A DNA stretch of 64,000 bases from Flavobacterium branchiicola (GCF_018383905.1 NZ_JAGYWA010000003.1:460931-524930), one strand, 5' to 3'. Shown: positions 1 through 9,191, counted from the stretch's first letter. Program-made: numbers and translations. Notes: generated by a model not told the origin, from the sequence alone.

Positions 1-1254
1 ACCTTCTAATTTAGCAACTATTTGTATCAATTGTGCTATATTGTTACATTCTATTATGATAGAAAATGGTCCAAAAACTTCATGTCTTAGCAATTCATTT
101 TTTAGGAAATCTTCGCCTTTTACTCTCAAAATAGTCTGAGCGCCGTGATTTGGCAATACATCTCCCTTAAAATGAGCTACTTTCGAAACTCCGTTTTGTT
201 CTTCCATTGTTTTTATTCCGCTTTCAAAGTCAGCGTGTATAGAAGGGTGCAACATGCAGCCTGGTTCTATCTTTTCGATAGCTTCTGTTAATTGCTCTGC
301 AAATTTGTTTAAATCATTCCCTTCTAAAGCGATCAATAATCCCGGATTAGTACAAAATTGTCCTGCTCCCAGAGTTATAGAACCTGCGTAAGCGGTTGCC
401 CATTTCTGACTGTTATTTTTTAACGCTTCCGGTAAAAGTATAACCGGATTAACGCTTCCCATTTCGGCAAATACCGGAATTGGTTCCGGACGTTGTGCTG
501 CTAAATCAAATAAAGCACGTCCGCCACTGATACTTCCTGTAAAACCAACTCCTTTTACTAAAGGATGTTTTACTAAACTGGCGCCAAGTGTTTTTCCTCC
601 TCCAATAAGGTTTGAAAATACACCTTCTGGCATGTTTGTTTTTTGTGCAGCTTTTATAATGGCAGATGCTACCATTTCTCCTGTTCCGATATGCATAGAG
701 TGACTCTTTACAATAACCGGACAACCTGATGCTAATGCCGAAGCAGTGTCTCCACCTGCTGTTGAAAATGCAAATGGAAAATTACTTGATCCGAAAACTA
801 CAATTGGTCCTAATGGTACCAACATTTTACGCAAATCTTCTTTTGGAGCCGGCAATCTGTCTGTAATTGCTGTATCTATTGTAGCCTGAACCCAGCTTCC
901 CTCGGTAAGCATAGCGGCAAACGAATGCAACTGCCCGATCATTCTGCCTCGTTCACCTTCTGCTCTGCCCCTTGCAAAACCGGATTCGCTACAATATTGA
1001 ACTAACAAATCATCTCCTAAAGCTAAAATCTCATCAGCTATAGCAGTTAAAAATTTTGCTTTTTCTAATCCAGAACATTTTTTATAACTAACAAATGCCT
1101 GATTGGCTAAAACAACTGCTTCATCAATTTCTTCGGGAGTAGCTTCTGTAAAAACCCAAGGATTTTCCTTATTTAATACCGGATTAAACGTTTTTACTGT
1201 TTTGGTCCCGCTCGCCTTAAGTTGACTTCCTATATAATTTTTTCCTGTAATCAT
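1..1254 (-). CDS. Aldehyde dehydrogenase (NADP+), probable 2,5-dioxovalerate (alpha-ketoglutaric semialdehyde) dehydrogenase, C-terminus off window
   Basis: The gene reads leftward from an ATG at 1254 and stays open to the window edge, so about 418 residues of a roughly 520-residue protein are present. The translation shows the ALDH catalytic cysteine in GQFCTNPG (codons near 335-355), the general-base glutamate in FAEMGSVNP (near 455-475), and the cofactor-binding FTGSISGGRALFD segment. This sequence style is that of alpha-ketoglutaric semialdehyde dehydrogenases, which oxidise 2,5-dioxopentanoate to 2-oxoglutarate in the cytoplasm. The next upstream gene is a DapA-family lyase, and a divergent AraC regulator follows, which is the usual setting for trans-4-hydroxy-L-proline degradation. 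A sugar-acid (glucarate or arabinonate type) route would use the same enzyme pair, so the substrate is inferred. The active-site motifs and frame are directly visible. Confidence 0.88.
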   Translation of the reverse strand, partial: MITGKNYIGSQLKASGTKTVKTFNPVLNKENPWVFTEATPEEIDEAVVLANQAFVSYKKCSGLEKAKFLTAIADEILALGDDLLVQYCSESGFARGRAEGERGRMIGQLHSFAAMLTEGSWVQATIDTAITDRLPAPKEDLRKMLVPLGPIVVFGSSNFPFAFSTAGGDTASALASGCPVIVKSHSMHIGTGEMVASAIIKAAQKTNMPEGVFSNLIGGGKTLGASLVKHPLVKGVGFTGSISGGRALFDLAAQRPEPIPVFAEMGSVNPVILLPEALKNNSQKWATAYAGSITLGAGQFCTNPGLLIALEGNDLNKFAEQLTEAIEKIEPGCMLHPSIHADFESGIKTMEEQNGVSKVAHFKGDVLPNHGAQTILRVKGEDFLKNELLRHEVFGPFSIIIECNNIAQLIQIVAKLEG

Positions 1255-1307
1255 GTTTAATTGTATTAATGAATACTTTGCTTACTTCTTTGAGTATAAT
1301 TTTATTC

Positions 1308-1446
1308 AACACATAGGAACATAGTTTTTACAAATTCAAAAGAGGCGTTTCACTTGCATTAACAAACATAGCTATGTGTTAGAAACAAGTTTCTTTTTAA
1401 AATCTTTTAGGAATATATAAGCTAATCTATGCTTCTATGTGTTAAA
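1308..1446. repeat. Dispersed palindromic repeat, family A, copy 1
   Basis: The element of about 139 bp has terminal inverted repeats: it begins AACACATAGGAACATAG and ends CTATGCTTCTATGTGTTAA. The middle carries GCGTTTCACTTGCATTAAC and a second inner palindrome around CATAGCTATG. Two more copies lie at 10481-10620 and 53521-53680. It encodes nothing and fills most of the gap between the aldehyde dehydrogenase and the DapA-family gene. It looks like a small non-autonomous mobile element or a REP-type element. Confidence 0.8.
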
Positions 1447-1525
1447 ATATTTTTTTAAAATTTCACTCAAAAGATTCTACTTACTTAAAAAAGAATGAAG
1501 CAAAGCCAATCATGTGAATATGCTG

Positions 1526-2440
1526 TTATAAATTTTTGTAATCTGGTAATGTTGGTCTTGTACGTAATCCTTCTGCAATGATCGCCAAAACTCTTTCTCT
1601 TTCTGCTCCCTGAAGTGGTAATCTTGGTGCACGAACATACTCGCTGCCAATTCCTGTAGCAACTTCTGCCAATTTAATATTTTGTACCAGGAATGAATTG
1701 ATATCTAATTCTAATAAAGGTAAAAACCATCTGTAAATTTTTAACGCTTCATCAATTTTTCCGGCTTTAGCCAATTTGTAAATTGCTACTGTTTCCTGAG
1801 GGAAGGCGCAAACTAAACCAGAAACCCATCCATCAGATCCCATTAATAAACTTTCTAATGCCAGTGTATCAACTCCTGATAATATTTTTAAACGATCTCC
1901 AAAACGGTTGATCATTCTTGTAACATTTGAAATGTCTCTTGTTGATTCTTTTACTGCCTGAATGTTATCATGTTTTAATAATTCTTCAAACATGTCTAAT
2001 GTAACTTCGATTTTGTAATCAACCGGATTATTGTAGACCATAATAGGAAGAGAAGTATTCTTTGCTACTTCACTATAAAAAGCTACAGTTTCAAAATCTG
2101 ACGCTTTATAACGCATTGGAGGAAGCATCATTAAACCTTTTGCTCCATCTTGTTCTGCCTGATTAGCAGCCAAAATTGCTCCTTTTGTACTTTGTTCTGC
2201 AATGTTCATAATTACAGGCACTTTATTTTCAGTAAGAGAAACAGTGTATTTTACCAGTTCTCTTTTTTCATCTTCCAAAAGTGTGCTGGCTTCACCTAAA
2301 GTTCCACCTAAAATAATACCTGATACTCCAGCATCTAACTGAGCTTTCATATTTACTTCAAACATATTGAAGTCTAATTTATCATCTGCAGTAAATTTTG
2401 TAGTTACTGCTGGCATAACGCCATCCCATTGAATCGCCAT
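1526..2440 (-). CDS. DapA-family (dihydrodipicolinate synthase-like) lyase, probable 1-pyrroline-4-hydroxy-2-carboxylate deaminase
   Basis: This 304-residue protein has the full length of the class I aldolase TIM-barrel family that includes dihydrodipicolinate synthase, N-acetylneuraminate lyase and LhpC. The Schiff-base lysine is in AVKESTRD (Lys164) and the catalytic tyrosine in MVYNNP (Tyr136). The substrate-carboxylate loop reads GGTLGEAST (45-53) rather than the GTTGE of true DapA, which argues against lysine biosynthesis. It is co-oriented with an alpha-ketoglutaric semialdehyde dehydrogenase-like gene and divergent from an AraC regulator. This suggests the deaminating dehydration step that yields 2,5-dioxopentanoate from hydroxyproline. 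A 5-keto-4-deoxyglucarate dehydratase role is the main alternative. The family call is firm and the substrate is inferred. Confidence 0.85.
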   Translation of the reverse strand: MAIQWDGVMPAVTTKFTADDKLDFNMFEVNMKAQLDAGVSGIILGGTLGEASTLLEDEKRELVKYTVSLTENKVPVIMNIAEQSTKGAILAANQAEQDGAKGLMMLPPMRYKASDFETVAFYSEVAKNTSLPIMVYNNPVDYKIEVTLDMFEELLKHDNIQAVKESTRDISNVTRMINRFGDRLKILSGVDTLALESLLMGSDGWVSGLVCAFPQETVAIYKLAKAGKIDEALKIYRWFLPLLELDINSFLVQNIKLAEVATGIGSEYVRAPRLPLQGAERERVLAIIAEGLRTRPTLPDYKNL

Positions 2441-2621
2441 AATATTGATTTTTTATTACAGGCCAAAATTATCTAGAATCAATAGAGCAGGCACTCAATA
2501 AATTACCTCAAAATGATATTATATTACCCTATATACCATATAAATAAAAAAAACACAATATTATATTATCATTTTTATGGCGAAATATAATACATTTGAT
2601 TACCAATTAACTAACTAACCA

Positions 2622-3467
2622 ATGAAAGTTTTCCCATTTAAAATTCCAAAATCTGGAGAGGAACCCCTTATTTATCAAGAAGATATCGAGGTTTCATTTT
2701 ATGACAAATTACATCAGCATGAAGAAATTCAAATCAGTTATATCGAAAAAGGTGAAGGAGCTGTTTTTGCCGGTGATACGATCTCACAATACCGAGAAGG
2801 CGATATATTGGTGATTGGCAGCAATTTACCCCATGTTTTTAGAAGTGATGTGCAGGAAAATGAACTTTCTGTTATGCGAACACTTTTCTTTACTTTTAAT
2901 TCTTTTGGGAAGGATTTCTTTGAATTACCCACTTTCAGAAACATTCATCCAACTTTAGAAAGCAGTAAAAACGGCTTTATCATTCACAATGCGCCTAAGA
3001 AGGTAGCCAAGTATTTTAAGAAATTAAAAGGTGCGGACAGTTATTCTCGCTTTATCTTATTTCTTGATATTGTAAAATGGCTTTCTACTTCTGAAAATGC
3101 ACCGTTATCTAATTATTTATATCATAAGAAAATAACTGATAATGAAGGGAAAAGAATGCAGATTGTTTTTGAGTACGTAATGACTAATTTTCATAAGAAC
3201 ATTACACTTGATGAAATTGCTTCAATTGCGAGTATGACCAAAAATGCATTTTGCCGTTATTTTAAGGTGCGAACAAATAAATCTTTTTTCCAGTTTTTAA
3301 TTGAAGTCCGGATCGAGCGGGCGACGAAATTACTGTCTACCAGCGGCGAACTCTCGGTTTTGGAAATTGCCGAGTTGTGTGGGTTCAATAATATTTCCAA
3401 TTTTAATCGAAAGTTTAAAGAATTAAAGCAGATTTCTCCTTTACAATATCGAAAATTGAATTTGTAA
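2622..3467 (+). CDS. AraC-family transcriptional regulator
   Basis: The 281-residue protein has an N-terminal cupin-like sensing domain (HQHEEIQISYIEKGEGAVF, about residues 30-55) and a C-terminal double helix-turn-helix (about 177-280). The second helix-turn-helix contains the AraC signature region LEIAELCGFNNISNFNRKFK and ends SPLQYRK. It is divergently transcribed from the DapA-family gene across a 181-bp AT-rich gap and probably controls the aldehyde dehydrogenase/lyase genes in response to their substrate. The start at 2622 has no strong Shine-Dalgarno sequence, as is usual here. The regulator family is clear and the inducer is not known. Confidence 0.9.
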   Translation: MKVFPFKIPKSGEEPLIYQEDIEVSFYDKLHQHEEIQISYIEKGEGAVFAGDTISQYREGDILVIGSNLPHVFRSDVQENELSVMRTLFFTFNSFGKDFFELPTFRNIHPTLESSKNGFIIHNAPKKVAKYFKKLKGADSYSRFILFLDIVKWLSTSENAPLSNYLYHKKITDNEGKRMQIVFEYVMTNFHKNITLDEIASIASMTKNAFCRYFKVRTNKSFFQFLIEVRIERATKLLSTSGELSVLEIAELCGFNNISNFNRKFKELKQISPLQYRKLNL

Positions 3468-4039
3468 TCAAGTTGAAAATGGCACCCAATATTCTGTAGA
3501 GACGCACTGCAGTGCGTCTCCGCAACGGATATCCACAATGTGTTAGACGCACAGCAGTGCGTCTCTACAGATATATTTTACGTACAGAATTAAATTCAAC
3601 GTAACGAATTAAGATTAGAAAAATCTGCGAAATCTGCGAGAGAAAAAAAATATCCGCAAAGGTTAGACGCACTGCCATGCGTCTCTACAGATATACTTCG
3701 CAGATAGAATTAAATTCAACGTAACGAATTAAGATTAGAAAAATCTGCAAAATCTGCGAGAGAAAAAAATATCCACAAAGGTTAGACGCACAGCGGTGCG
3801 TCTCTACAGATATATTTTGCGTACAGAATTAAATTCAACGTAACGAATTAAGATTAGAAAAATCTGCGAAATCTGCGAGAGAAAAAAAATATCCACAATG
3901 TGTTAGACGCACAGCAGTGCGTCTCTACAGATATATTTTGCGTACAGAATTAAATTCAACGTAACGAATTAAGATTAGAAAAATCTACAAAATCTGCGGG
4001 AGAAAAAAATATGCGTAAAGGCATTTCAGCAGATTAAAT
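3468..4039. repeat. Tandem array of about 120-bp units, each carrying a palindrome
   Basis: The 572-bp gap between convergent genes is almost entirely a tandem repeat. Units begin at about 3543, 3663, 3782 and 3903, giving periods of 120, 119 and 121; the differences come from the length of an A-run. A leading partial copy holds the perfect palindrome GAGACGCACTGCAGTGCGTC (3499-3518, with its last two bases at 3519-3520). Each unit has a hairpin AGACGCAC-N4-GTGCGTCT or a close variant, followed by a nearly invariant stretch from AGATATA through AATCTGCGAGAG. In the copy at 3663 the loop has changed but seven stem pairs are kept. The hairpins may act as terminators for both flanking genes. No ORF is present. 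Confidence 0.9.
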
Positions 4040-5164
4040 TTAACTTGTTTTTCTGTAATTATAAATTGCCAAACCATTAAGAACAATGGCAAAAATGATA
4101 AGATATACCAGTTCTTTTCCTACTTCTGCTAATCCGCTACCTTTTAAAACAATAAGACGGACTACTTTAATGAAATGGGTAACGGGCGTAAATTCTGACA
4201 TTGTCCTTGCCCAATTGGGCATACTGTCAGTGCTGGTGAAAAATCCGCTCATGAGCATGAAAATCATCATAAAGAAAAACGCAATAAACATGGCTTGCAA
4301 TTGTGTGTCGGCAAAAGTTGAAATCAAAAGTCCCAATCCTAATAAAGCGACCAAATAAACAGCTGCAAACAAATACAATACAGCCAGACTTCCTTTAGGG
4401 AATATTCCGTAAACGAGATACATCACGGTTAATCCCACCGTAAACACAATCATTCCGACAATCCAAAACGGAATAAGTTTTCCCAGAATAAATTGCCATT
4501 TCTGAATAGGCGTAACATTGATCTGTTCGATGGTTCCTATTTCTTTTTCTCTTACAATATTTAATGCTGTAATAAAACCGCCAATTAATGTAAGCAGTAA
4601 TACTAAGATTCCCGGAACCATGTAATATTTATATTCGGCTCTTGGATTGTACCAATTGGTTCCTGATAACGTAATTAACGATGGTGATAACGAAGCAGAT
4701 TGCTGCGGAATTTTTTTTCGGATATCAAGATCACGACTAAAATCTGCGATTACTACATTTAAATACGCATAACCAATATTTGATTTGGTTCCGTTTATGG
4801 CATCAGCGGCAATATATACTTTCTGACTGCCTTCTCTGACTAAGTTTCGTTCAAATCCTGCGGGAACTTCTAAAATTAAATCGGCTTCTCCTGTTTCTAT
4901 TAGTTTTAAAGCTTTTAAATACGAATCGGGAGTTCCAACAATTTGAAAATATCCTGAAGAACCTATTTTATTTATTAATTTCTGCGAATACGAACTATGA
5001 TCATGATCTACATAAACTACATTGACACTTTTTACTTCAAAATTGGCGGCCAATGGCAAAATTATCAATTGAATAATGGGCATTGCAAACATCATGGCCA
5101 GAATGGTCTTGTCACGGAATATCTGACGGAATTCTTTCTGTAATATAAAAAGTAGCACTTTCAT
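4040..5164 (-). CDS. ABC-2 type transporter permease (YbhR/YhhJ-like)
   Basis: This 374-residue permease has one N-terminal membrane segment (about 20-40), a large extracytoplasmic domain (about 45-170) and five or so C-terminal membrane helices, the ABC-2 permease layout of the YbhS/YbhR/YhhJ group. REKEIGTIEQINVTPIQKWQF is the cytoplasmic coupling stretch typical of the family. Its start ATG overlaps the stop of the upstream permease by 4 bp (5161-5164), implying translational coupling. It should form a heterodimeric channel with that permease, powered by the two ATPases upstream, for drug or small-molecule export through a TolC-like duct. It is the last gene of the operon and is followed by the 3.5-4.0 kb hairpin array. 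The substrate is unknown. Confidence 0.92.
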   Translation of the reverse strand: MKVLLFILQKEFRQIFRDKTILAMMFAMPIIQLIILPLAANFEVKSVNVVYVDHDHSSYSQKLINKIGSSGYFQIVGTPDSYLKALKLIETGEADLILEVPAGFERNLVREGSQKVYIAADAINGTKSNIGYAYLNVVIADFSRDLDIRKKIPQQSASLSPSLITLSGTNWYNPRAEYKYYMVPGILVLLLTLIGGFITALNIVREKEIGTIEQINVTPIQKWQFILGKLIPFWIVGMIVFTVGLTVMYLVYGIFPKGSLAVLYLFAAVYLVALLGLGLLISTFADTQLQAMFIAFFFMMIFMLMSGFFTSTDSMPNWARTMSEFTPVTHFIKVVRLIVLKGSGLAEVGKELVYLIIFAIVLNGLAIYNYRKTS

Positions 5165-6267
5165 GATAATCTGATTTTAAATTTTTTCAGCGCAATTGTC
5201 AATAGAAATACTGCCATTCCTAAAAGTATCAAAGTTTCTTTCCATACAAATTCAAACCCAAGCCCTTTTAGCATTACTGCTTTTACAATAGTGTAATAAT
5301 ATCGAGAAGGAAGAATATGCGAAACCATACGAAATATCCAGGGCATATTTTCTAACGGAAACATAAAACCTGTAAGTATCAGCGTAGGCAGCATCATTCC
5401 CATCATAGAAATAAGCATGGCAGTTTGCTGTGAATCGGTAACATTTGAAATCAGCAATCCGAGTGAAAGACAGGTAATAATGAATAGTATACTTTCGGCA
5501 AAAAGCAACAGGAAACTTCCTTTTATTTCTACATTAAGAAGATAAACTGAGAGAAATAATATTAGCATAAAGTTGATTAACGAAAGCACCAGATACGGAA
5601 TTGCCTTTGCAATTAAAACCATTATGGGTTTAAATGGTGATACAAGCAAAATTTCCATAGTGCCCAATTCTTTTTCCCGAACCACAGAAACCGAAGTTAA
5701 TGCTGTACTAACAATCATAAATATCAAGGCAATAACGCCAGGAATAAAATTAAGCGAACCATTTTGCTGTTCGTTATAAAGCTGTCTTAATTCGGGAACA
5801 ATCTGGTAATTTAACTTTGCTGTTGGGTTTAGTTGCTGTTGATAATCATTTACTATTGCGGTTAAATAATTGGTTACAATAGTTGCCGTATTAGGATCTG
5901 AAGCATCGGCGATTATCTGAATTTTGGCACCTTCAGGCCTTTGCAGATCTGATGCAAAATTAGAGGGAAAAATCACCGCACATTTTATACTTCCGTCCTT
6001 AAAACGATTCTCAATATCTTTATAGTTTAAAACCGGAGCTTCAACATTAAAATAAGAACTCGATTGTATTTTTCTGATAATATTTTCGGTATGAATGTCA
6101 TGTGAATTGTCTTGCATGGCAATACCAATATTTTTAACTTCACTGCTCAGCGCAAAACCAAAAAGAACAATCTGCGCAACAGGAAGTCCGAAGAGAATCA
6201 ACAAAGTACGTCGGTCCCTGAAAACGTGATAAAATTCTTTTCGGATAAAAGCCAGTAATCTTTTCAT
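5161..6267 (-). CDS. ABC-2 type transporter permease (YbhS-like)
   Basis: The chosen start is the ATG at 6267, which gives MKRLLAFIRKEFYHVFRDRR, the usual beginning of YbhS-type permeases. It lies one base after the stop of the upstream ATPase. An ATG at 6318 in the same frame would overlap that ATPase by 50 bp and add 17 residues unlike the family. The 368-residue protein has an N-terminal membrane helix, a periplasmic domain of about 130 residues and five C-terminal helices. REKELGTMEILLVSPF is the conserved cytoplasmic loop facing the ATPase. It partners the downstream permease in a tripartite exporter. Confidence 0.9.
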   Translation of the reverse strand: MKRLLAFIRKEFYHVFRDRRTLLILFGLPVAQIVLFGFALSSEVKNIGIAMQDNSHDIHTENIIRKIQSSSYFNVEAPVLNYKDIENRFKDGSIKCAVIFPSNFASDLQRPEGAKIQIIADASDPNTATIVTNYLTAIVNDYQQQLNPTAKLNYQIVPELRQLYNEQQNGSLNFIPGVIALIFMIVSTALTSVSVVREKELGTMEILLVSPFKPIMVLIAKAIPYLVLSLINFMLILFLSVYLLNVEIKGSFLLLFAESILFIITCLSLGLLISNVTDSQQTAMLISMMGMMLPTLILTGFMFPLENMPWIFRMVSHILPSRYYYTIVKAVMLKGLGFEFVWKETLILLGMAVFLLTIALKKFKIRLS

Positions 6268-6268
6268 A

Positions 6269-7012
6269 TTAATCTGCTGCTCTTTGGGCATTTCGTGCCA
6301 GTTGATAAAAAACTTCATCCATAGAATTGGTATTAAACTTCTTTTTCAATTCTGTTGGCGAATCGATAGCTTCAACCCTTCCGTCGACCATAATACTGAT
6401 GCGATTACAATACTCCGCTTCGTCCATGTAATGCGTTGTTACAAATACCGTTATTCCATTGGCGGCAGCTTCATAAATCATATCCCAAAATTGTCTGCGG
6501 GTTATGGGATCAACGCCACCCGTAGGTTCATCGAGAAAAACAATTTTTGGACGGTGGAAAACGGCAACTGAAAAAGCCAGTTTTTGTTTCCATCCCAATG
6601 GCAATCCGCCAACCAGTTTTTTGGCTTCTTTTTCTAAACCCAGCGTTTTGACCAATTCGGCGCTTCTTTCTTTTATCTCTGGACGTGAAACACCATAAAC
6701 ACCACCATAAAATTCTATATTCTCCATAATAGTCAGATTATCATACAAAGAGAATTTCTGACTCATATAACCAATATTCTTTTTAATACTTTCCTGTTGT
6801 TTGTAAACATCAAATCCTGCAACACTGGCTTGTCCTGAAGTCGGATAAGAAAGTCCGCAAAGAATACGCATTGCCGTCGTTTTCCCGGCTCCGTTTGCGC
6901 CCAGAAAGCCAAATATTTCACCTTCGCTGACTTCAAAACTTATTTTATCAACCGCTTTGAAATCACCAAATTGTTTCGTTAAATCTTTACAAACTATGGC
7001 TTTATTTTCCAT
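6269..7012 (-). CDS. ABC transporter ATP-binding protein (equivalent to the C-terminal half of YbhF)
   Basis: This 247-residue ATPase carries Walker A (GANGAGKTT, about 39-47) and Walker B (IVFLDEPTGGVDP). The signature position reads VGGLPLGWKQKLAF rather than the consensus LSGG, so the degenerate LSGGQ resembles the second domain of fused YbhF-type ATPases. In Escherichia coli the two halves are one protein; here they are two genes that overlap by 11 bp (7002-7012). It should pair with the upstream ATPase to drive the two ABC-2 permeases. The degenerate signature motif suggests an asymmetric ATPase pair with one stronger hydrolytic site. Confidence 0.92.
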   Translation of the reverse strand: MENKAIVCKDLTKQFGDFKAVDKISFEVSEGEIFGFLGANGAGKTTAMRILCGLSYPTSGQASVAGFDVYKQQESIKKNIGYMSQKFSLYDNLTIMENIEFYGGVYGVSRPEIKERSAELVKTLGLEKEAKKLVGGLPLGWKQKLAFSVAVFHRPKIVFLDEPTGGVDPITRRQFWDMIYEAAANGITVFVTTHYMDEAEYCNRISIMVDGRVEAIDSPTELKKKFNTNSMDEVFYQLARNAQRAAD

Positions 7013-7952
7013 CTTGTATTTCTTTTGATGCTGTTAAATCACTTTGTTCGCGCATTAGACGAATAAAACTATCCTCTATTGTGGGTACTATTTTTTTTGC
7101 TTCTAAATCTTCGTGCTGATATTTTTGAGCAATGGTTTTGAGTTTTTCTTCATTTGCTTCTTCTGATACCAGAGTTACATGAATAAATTCTCCAAAAGCA
7201 TCACAGCTTTCTATTGCTGTATCGGTTCTGAGATCTTGTAATAATTTATAAATGTTTTTAGCTTTGGCCGCAAATATGGGTTTCGGAAAACTGTTTATAA
7301 TATTCTGCGGTGTATCAACACTCATTATTTTTCCGTTTTGCATCAGGGCGATACGGTCACATAATTTTGCCTCGTCCATATAAGGTGTTGAAACCACTAT
7401 TGTAATATTCTGTTCTTTCAGTTTAGCGAGCATTTCCCAAAATTCACTTCTGGAGACAACATCAACGCCCGTTGTAGGTTCATCTAAAAACAGTACTTCG
7501 GGTTTATGAATCAGTGCGCAGCATAATGCTAATTTTTGTTTCATTCCGCCAGAAAGTTTTCCTGCCCGTCTGTCATTAAAAGGTTTTATCTGATCGTAAA
7601 TATCTTTGATCAATTCATAATTTTCTTCGATTGTAGTTCCGAAAATAGTAGCGAAAAAAGTTAGATTTTCTTTTACGGTTAAATCCTGATATAACGAAAA
7701 TTTACCGGGCATATACCCTACTTTATTTCGTATCTCCTGAAATTCTTTTACAACATCATGTCCTTCCACAGTTGCTTCTCCACCTTCTGCAAGCAATAAC
7801 GTAGTCAGGATTCTGAAAATAGAAGTCTTTCCGGCACCATCGGGACCAATGAGTCCGAAGAGTTCTCCTTTCTTAACTTCAAAAGACACATCATCTACCG
7901 CGATAAAATCACCGTACTTTTTTGTAATATTTTTTAGTGTTACTGCTGGCAT
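7002..7952 (-). CDS. ABC transporter ATP-binding protein (equivalent to the N-terminal half of YbhF)
   Basis: The 316-residue protein has Walker A (GPDGAGKTS, about 37-45), an intact signature KLSGGMKQKLALC, Walker B (VLFLDEPTTGVDV) and an H-loop position read as STPYMDEA. The last 100 residues form an extension usual in YbhF-type drug-export ATPases. It is the first ATPase gene of the exporter module and overlaps the next ATPase by 11 bp. Unlike the other genes of the operon, it is separated from the upstream HlyD-like gene by a 325-bp repeat-filled gap, so it may have its own expression control. Confidence 0.92.
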   Translation of the reverse strand: MPAVTLKNITKKYGDFIAVDDVSFEVKKGELFGLIGPDGAGKTSIFRILTTLLLAEGGEATVEGHDVVKEFQEIRNKVGYMPGKFSLYQDLTVKENLTFFATIFGTTIEENYELIKDIYDQIKPFNDRRAGKLSGGMKQKLALCCALIHKPEVLFLDEPTTGVDVVSRSEFWEMLAKLKEQNITIVVSTPYMDEAKLCDRIALMQNGKIMSVDTPQNIINSFPKPIFAAKAKNIYKLLQDLRTDTAIESCDAFGEFIHVTLVSEEANEEKLKTIAQKYQHEDLEAKKIVPTIEDSFIRLMREQSDLTASKEIQDGK

Positions 7953-8277
7953 TCGAGACTTTTTTTTGAACCATATAAGTTATATAAGGTCATTTTTGTT
8001 TTGCTTTTTTTAAACCATATAAGTTATATAAGGGTATTTAAGTTTGGCATCAAAAAAACTATACTTATATGATTACTTTTTTGAACCATATAAGTCATAT
8101 AAGGGTATTTAAGTTTGGCGTCAAAAAAAACTATACTTATATAACTTATATGGTTATATTTTTTTTACTTCTTTACCATTATTTATATGACCTTATATAA
8201 CTTATATGGTTATCTTTTTTTTTACTTCTTAACCATTGTTTTATATGACCTTATATAACTTATATGGTTAAACTATT
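7953..8277. repeat. Intra-operon array of direct and inverted AT-rich repeats
   Basis: The gap between the HlyD-like gene and the first ATPase holds six near-identical copies of a motif of about 22 bp, AACCATATAAGTTATATAAG. Three are in direct orientation (7969-7993, 8013-8034, 8084-8105) and three are inverted (8136-8155, 8187-8211, 8246-8269). There is also an inverted partial around 8058-8074. The second and third direct copies share the extension GGTATTTAAGTTTGGC. The two halves of the array can fold on each other into a large hairpin in the transcript. No ORF was found. The array sits inside an otherwise tightly packed operon. Confidence 0.85.
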
Positions 8278-9180
8278 TTACTTTGACCAAAGAACTTCTC
8301 CGTACATACCGATCTTCAGGTAACCGTCATTTTTTACCCTAACTTTTATGGCATATACTAAATTGGCTCTTTCGTCTTTTGTTGGAATTGTCTTTGGCGA
8401 AAACTCTGATTTATTCGAAATCCAGTTTATTGTGCCAGTATATTCTTTATACTTTTTTTCACCCTGATCGATTCTTACTTTTACTTGCTGTCCTATTTTA
8501 ATTTGAGGTAATTGTGTACCGGTAATATAGGCTCTAAGATCTAATGTTTCCAGATTGGCAATTTTATAAAGCGGTTTTCCTGCCGCAGCCATTTCATACT
8601 GCTCAGCATATTTTGCCAGGACAGTTCCTTTAATCGGGTTTACGATAAGACTTTTACTCAATTGATCGTCGACTCCTTTTAACTGAACTCCAACAGTATT
8701 TCCTTGTTCTGTCAAATTCTCATTGGTTATGTCAAGGGAACTTTTCTGAGCACTAATCTGAGCTTGTAATGTGGCTACTTTTGCATTGGCATCATCGAGC
8801 ATTTTTTGAGAAGCTACTCCGCCTTTTACCAAATTGCTCGTTCTGTTGCGGTCGAGAACTGCATTTGCAAGCTGTCTTTTTAAGCTTTCAGTTTGGATAT
8901 TTTCTTGTGGTTTTCCGCTCAAAATCGCTCTTTTGTTTTGCGATAACTGCATTTTATTAATATGCAATTGTGTACTGTCAATATACCCTACTTTTTGTCC
9001 GGCTTCTAATTGCTGCCCCTCTTCAACATTCAATTGTAGAATTTGACCATTTGCCTGTGCGGCAAGAATGGTTTCTACGGCTTCAAAAGATCCGGAAGCA
9101 TCAAAATCATTTTCAGTATTTTTACATGCTGTTAAACATAGCATTGGCATTAGAAGATATAAAAGTTGTATTTTTTTCAT
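8278..9180 (-). CDS. HlyD/EmrA-type periplasmic adaptor lipoprotein (membrane fusion protein, YbhG-like)
   Basis: This 300-residue protein begins with a lipoprotein signal ending LTACKNTEND, so Cys19 should be lipidated. It continues with a biotinyl-lipoyl half (GQILQLNVEEGQQLEAGQKV, about 50-69), a long alpha-helical hairpin rich in Gln and Ala (about 80-170), the second lipoyl half (NPIKGTVLAKYAEQYE) and a beta-barrel domain. This is the layout of membrane fusion proteins that join ABC exporters to TolC-like channels. It starts 11 bp after the TolC-like gene. The substrate is not evident from sequence. Confidence 0.92.
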   Translation of the reverse strand: MKKIQLLYLLMPMLCLTACKNTENDFDASGSFEAVETILAAQANGQILQLNVEEGQQLEAGQKVGYIDSTQLHINKMQLSQNKRAILSGKPQENIQTESLKRQLANAVLDRNRTSNLVKGGVASQKMLDDANAKVATLQAQISAQKSSLDITNENLTEQGNTVGVQLKGVDDQLSKSLIVNPIKGTVLAKYAEQYEMAAAGKPLYKIANLETLDLRAYITGTQLPQIKIGQQVKVRIDQGEKKYKEYTGTINWISNKSEFSPKTIPTKDERANLVYAIKVRVKNDGYLKIGMYGEVLWSK

Positions 9181-9191
9181 AATATACCGTA

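Noticed and set aside
3257..3538. 93-residue minus-strand frame over the AraC gene end
   Set aside because: It is a shadow of the AraC helix-turn-helix coding sequence and of the first palindromic repeat.
3499..4012. CRISPR-like appearance of the 120-bp array
   Set aside because: The whole unit is repeated, including the stretches between hairpins; there are no unique spacers and no cas genes in the window.
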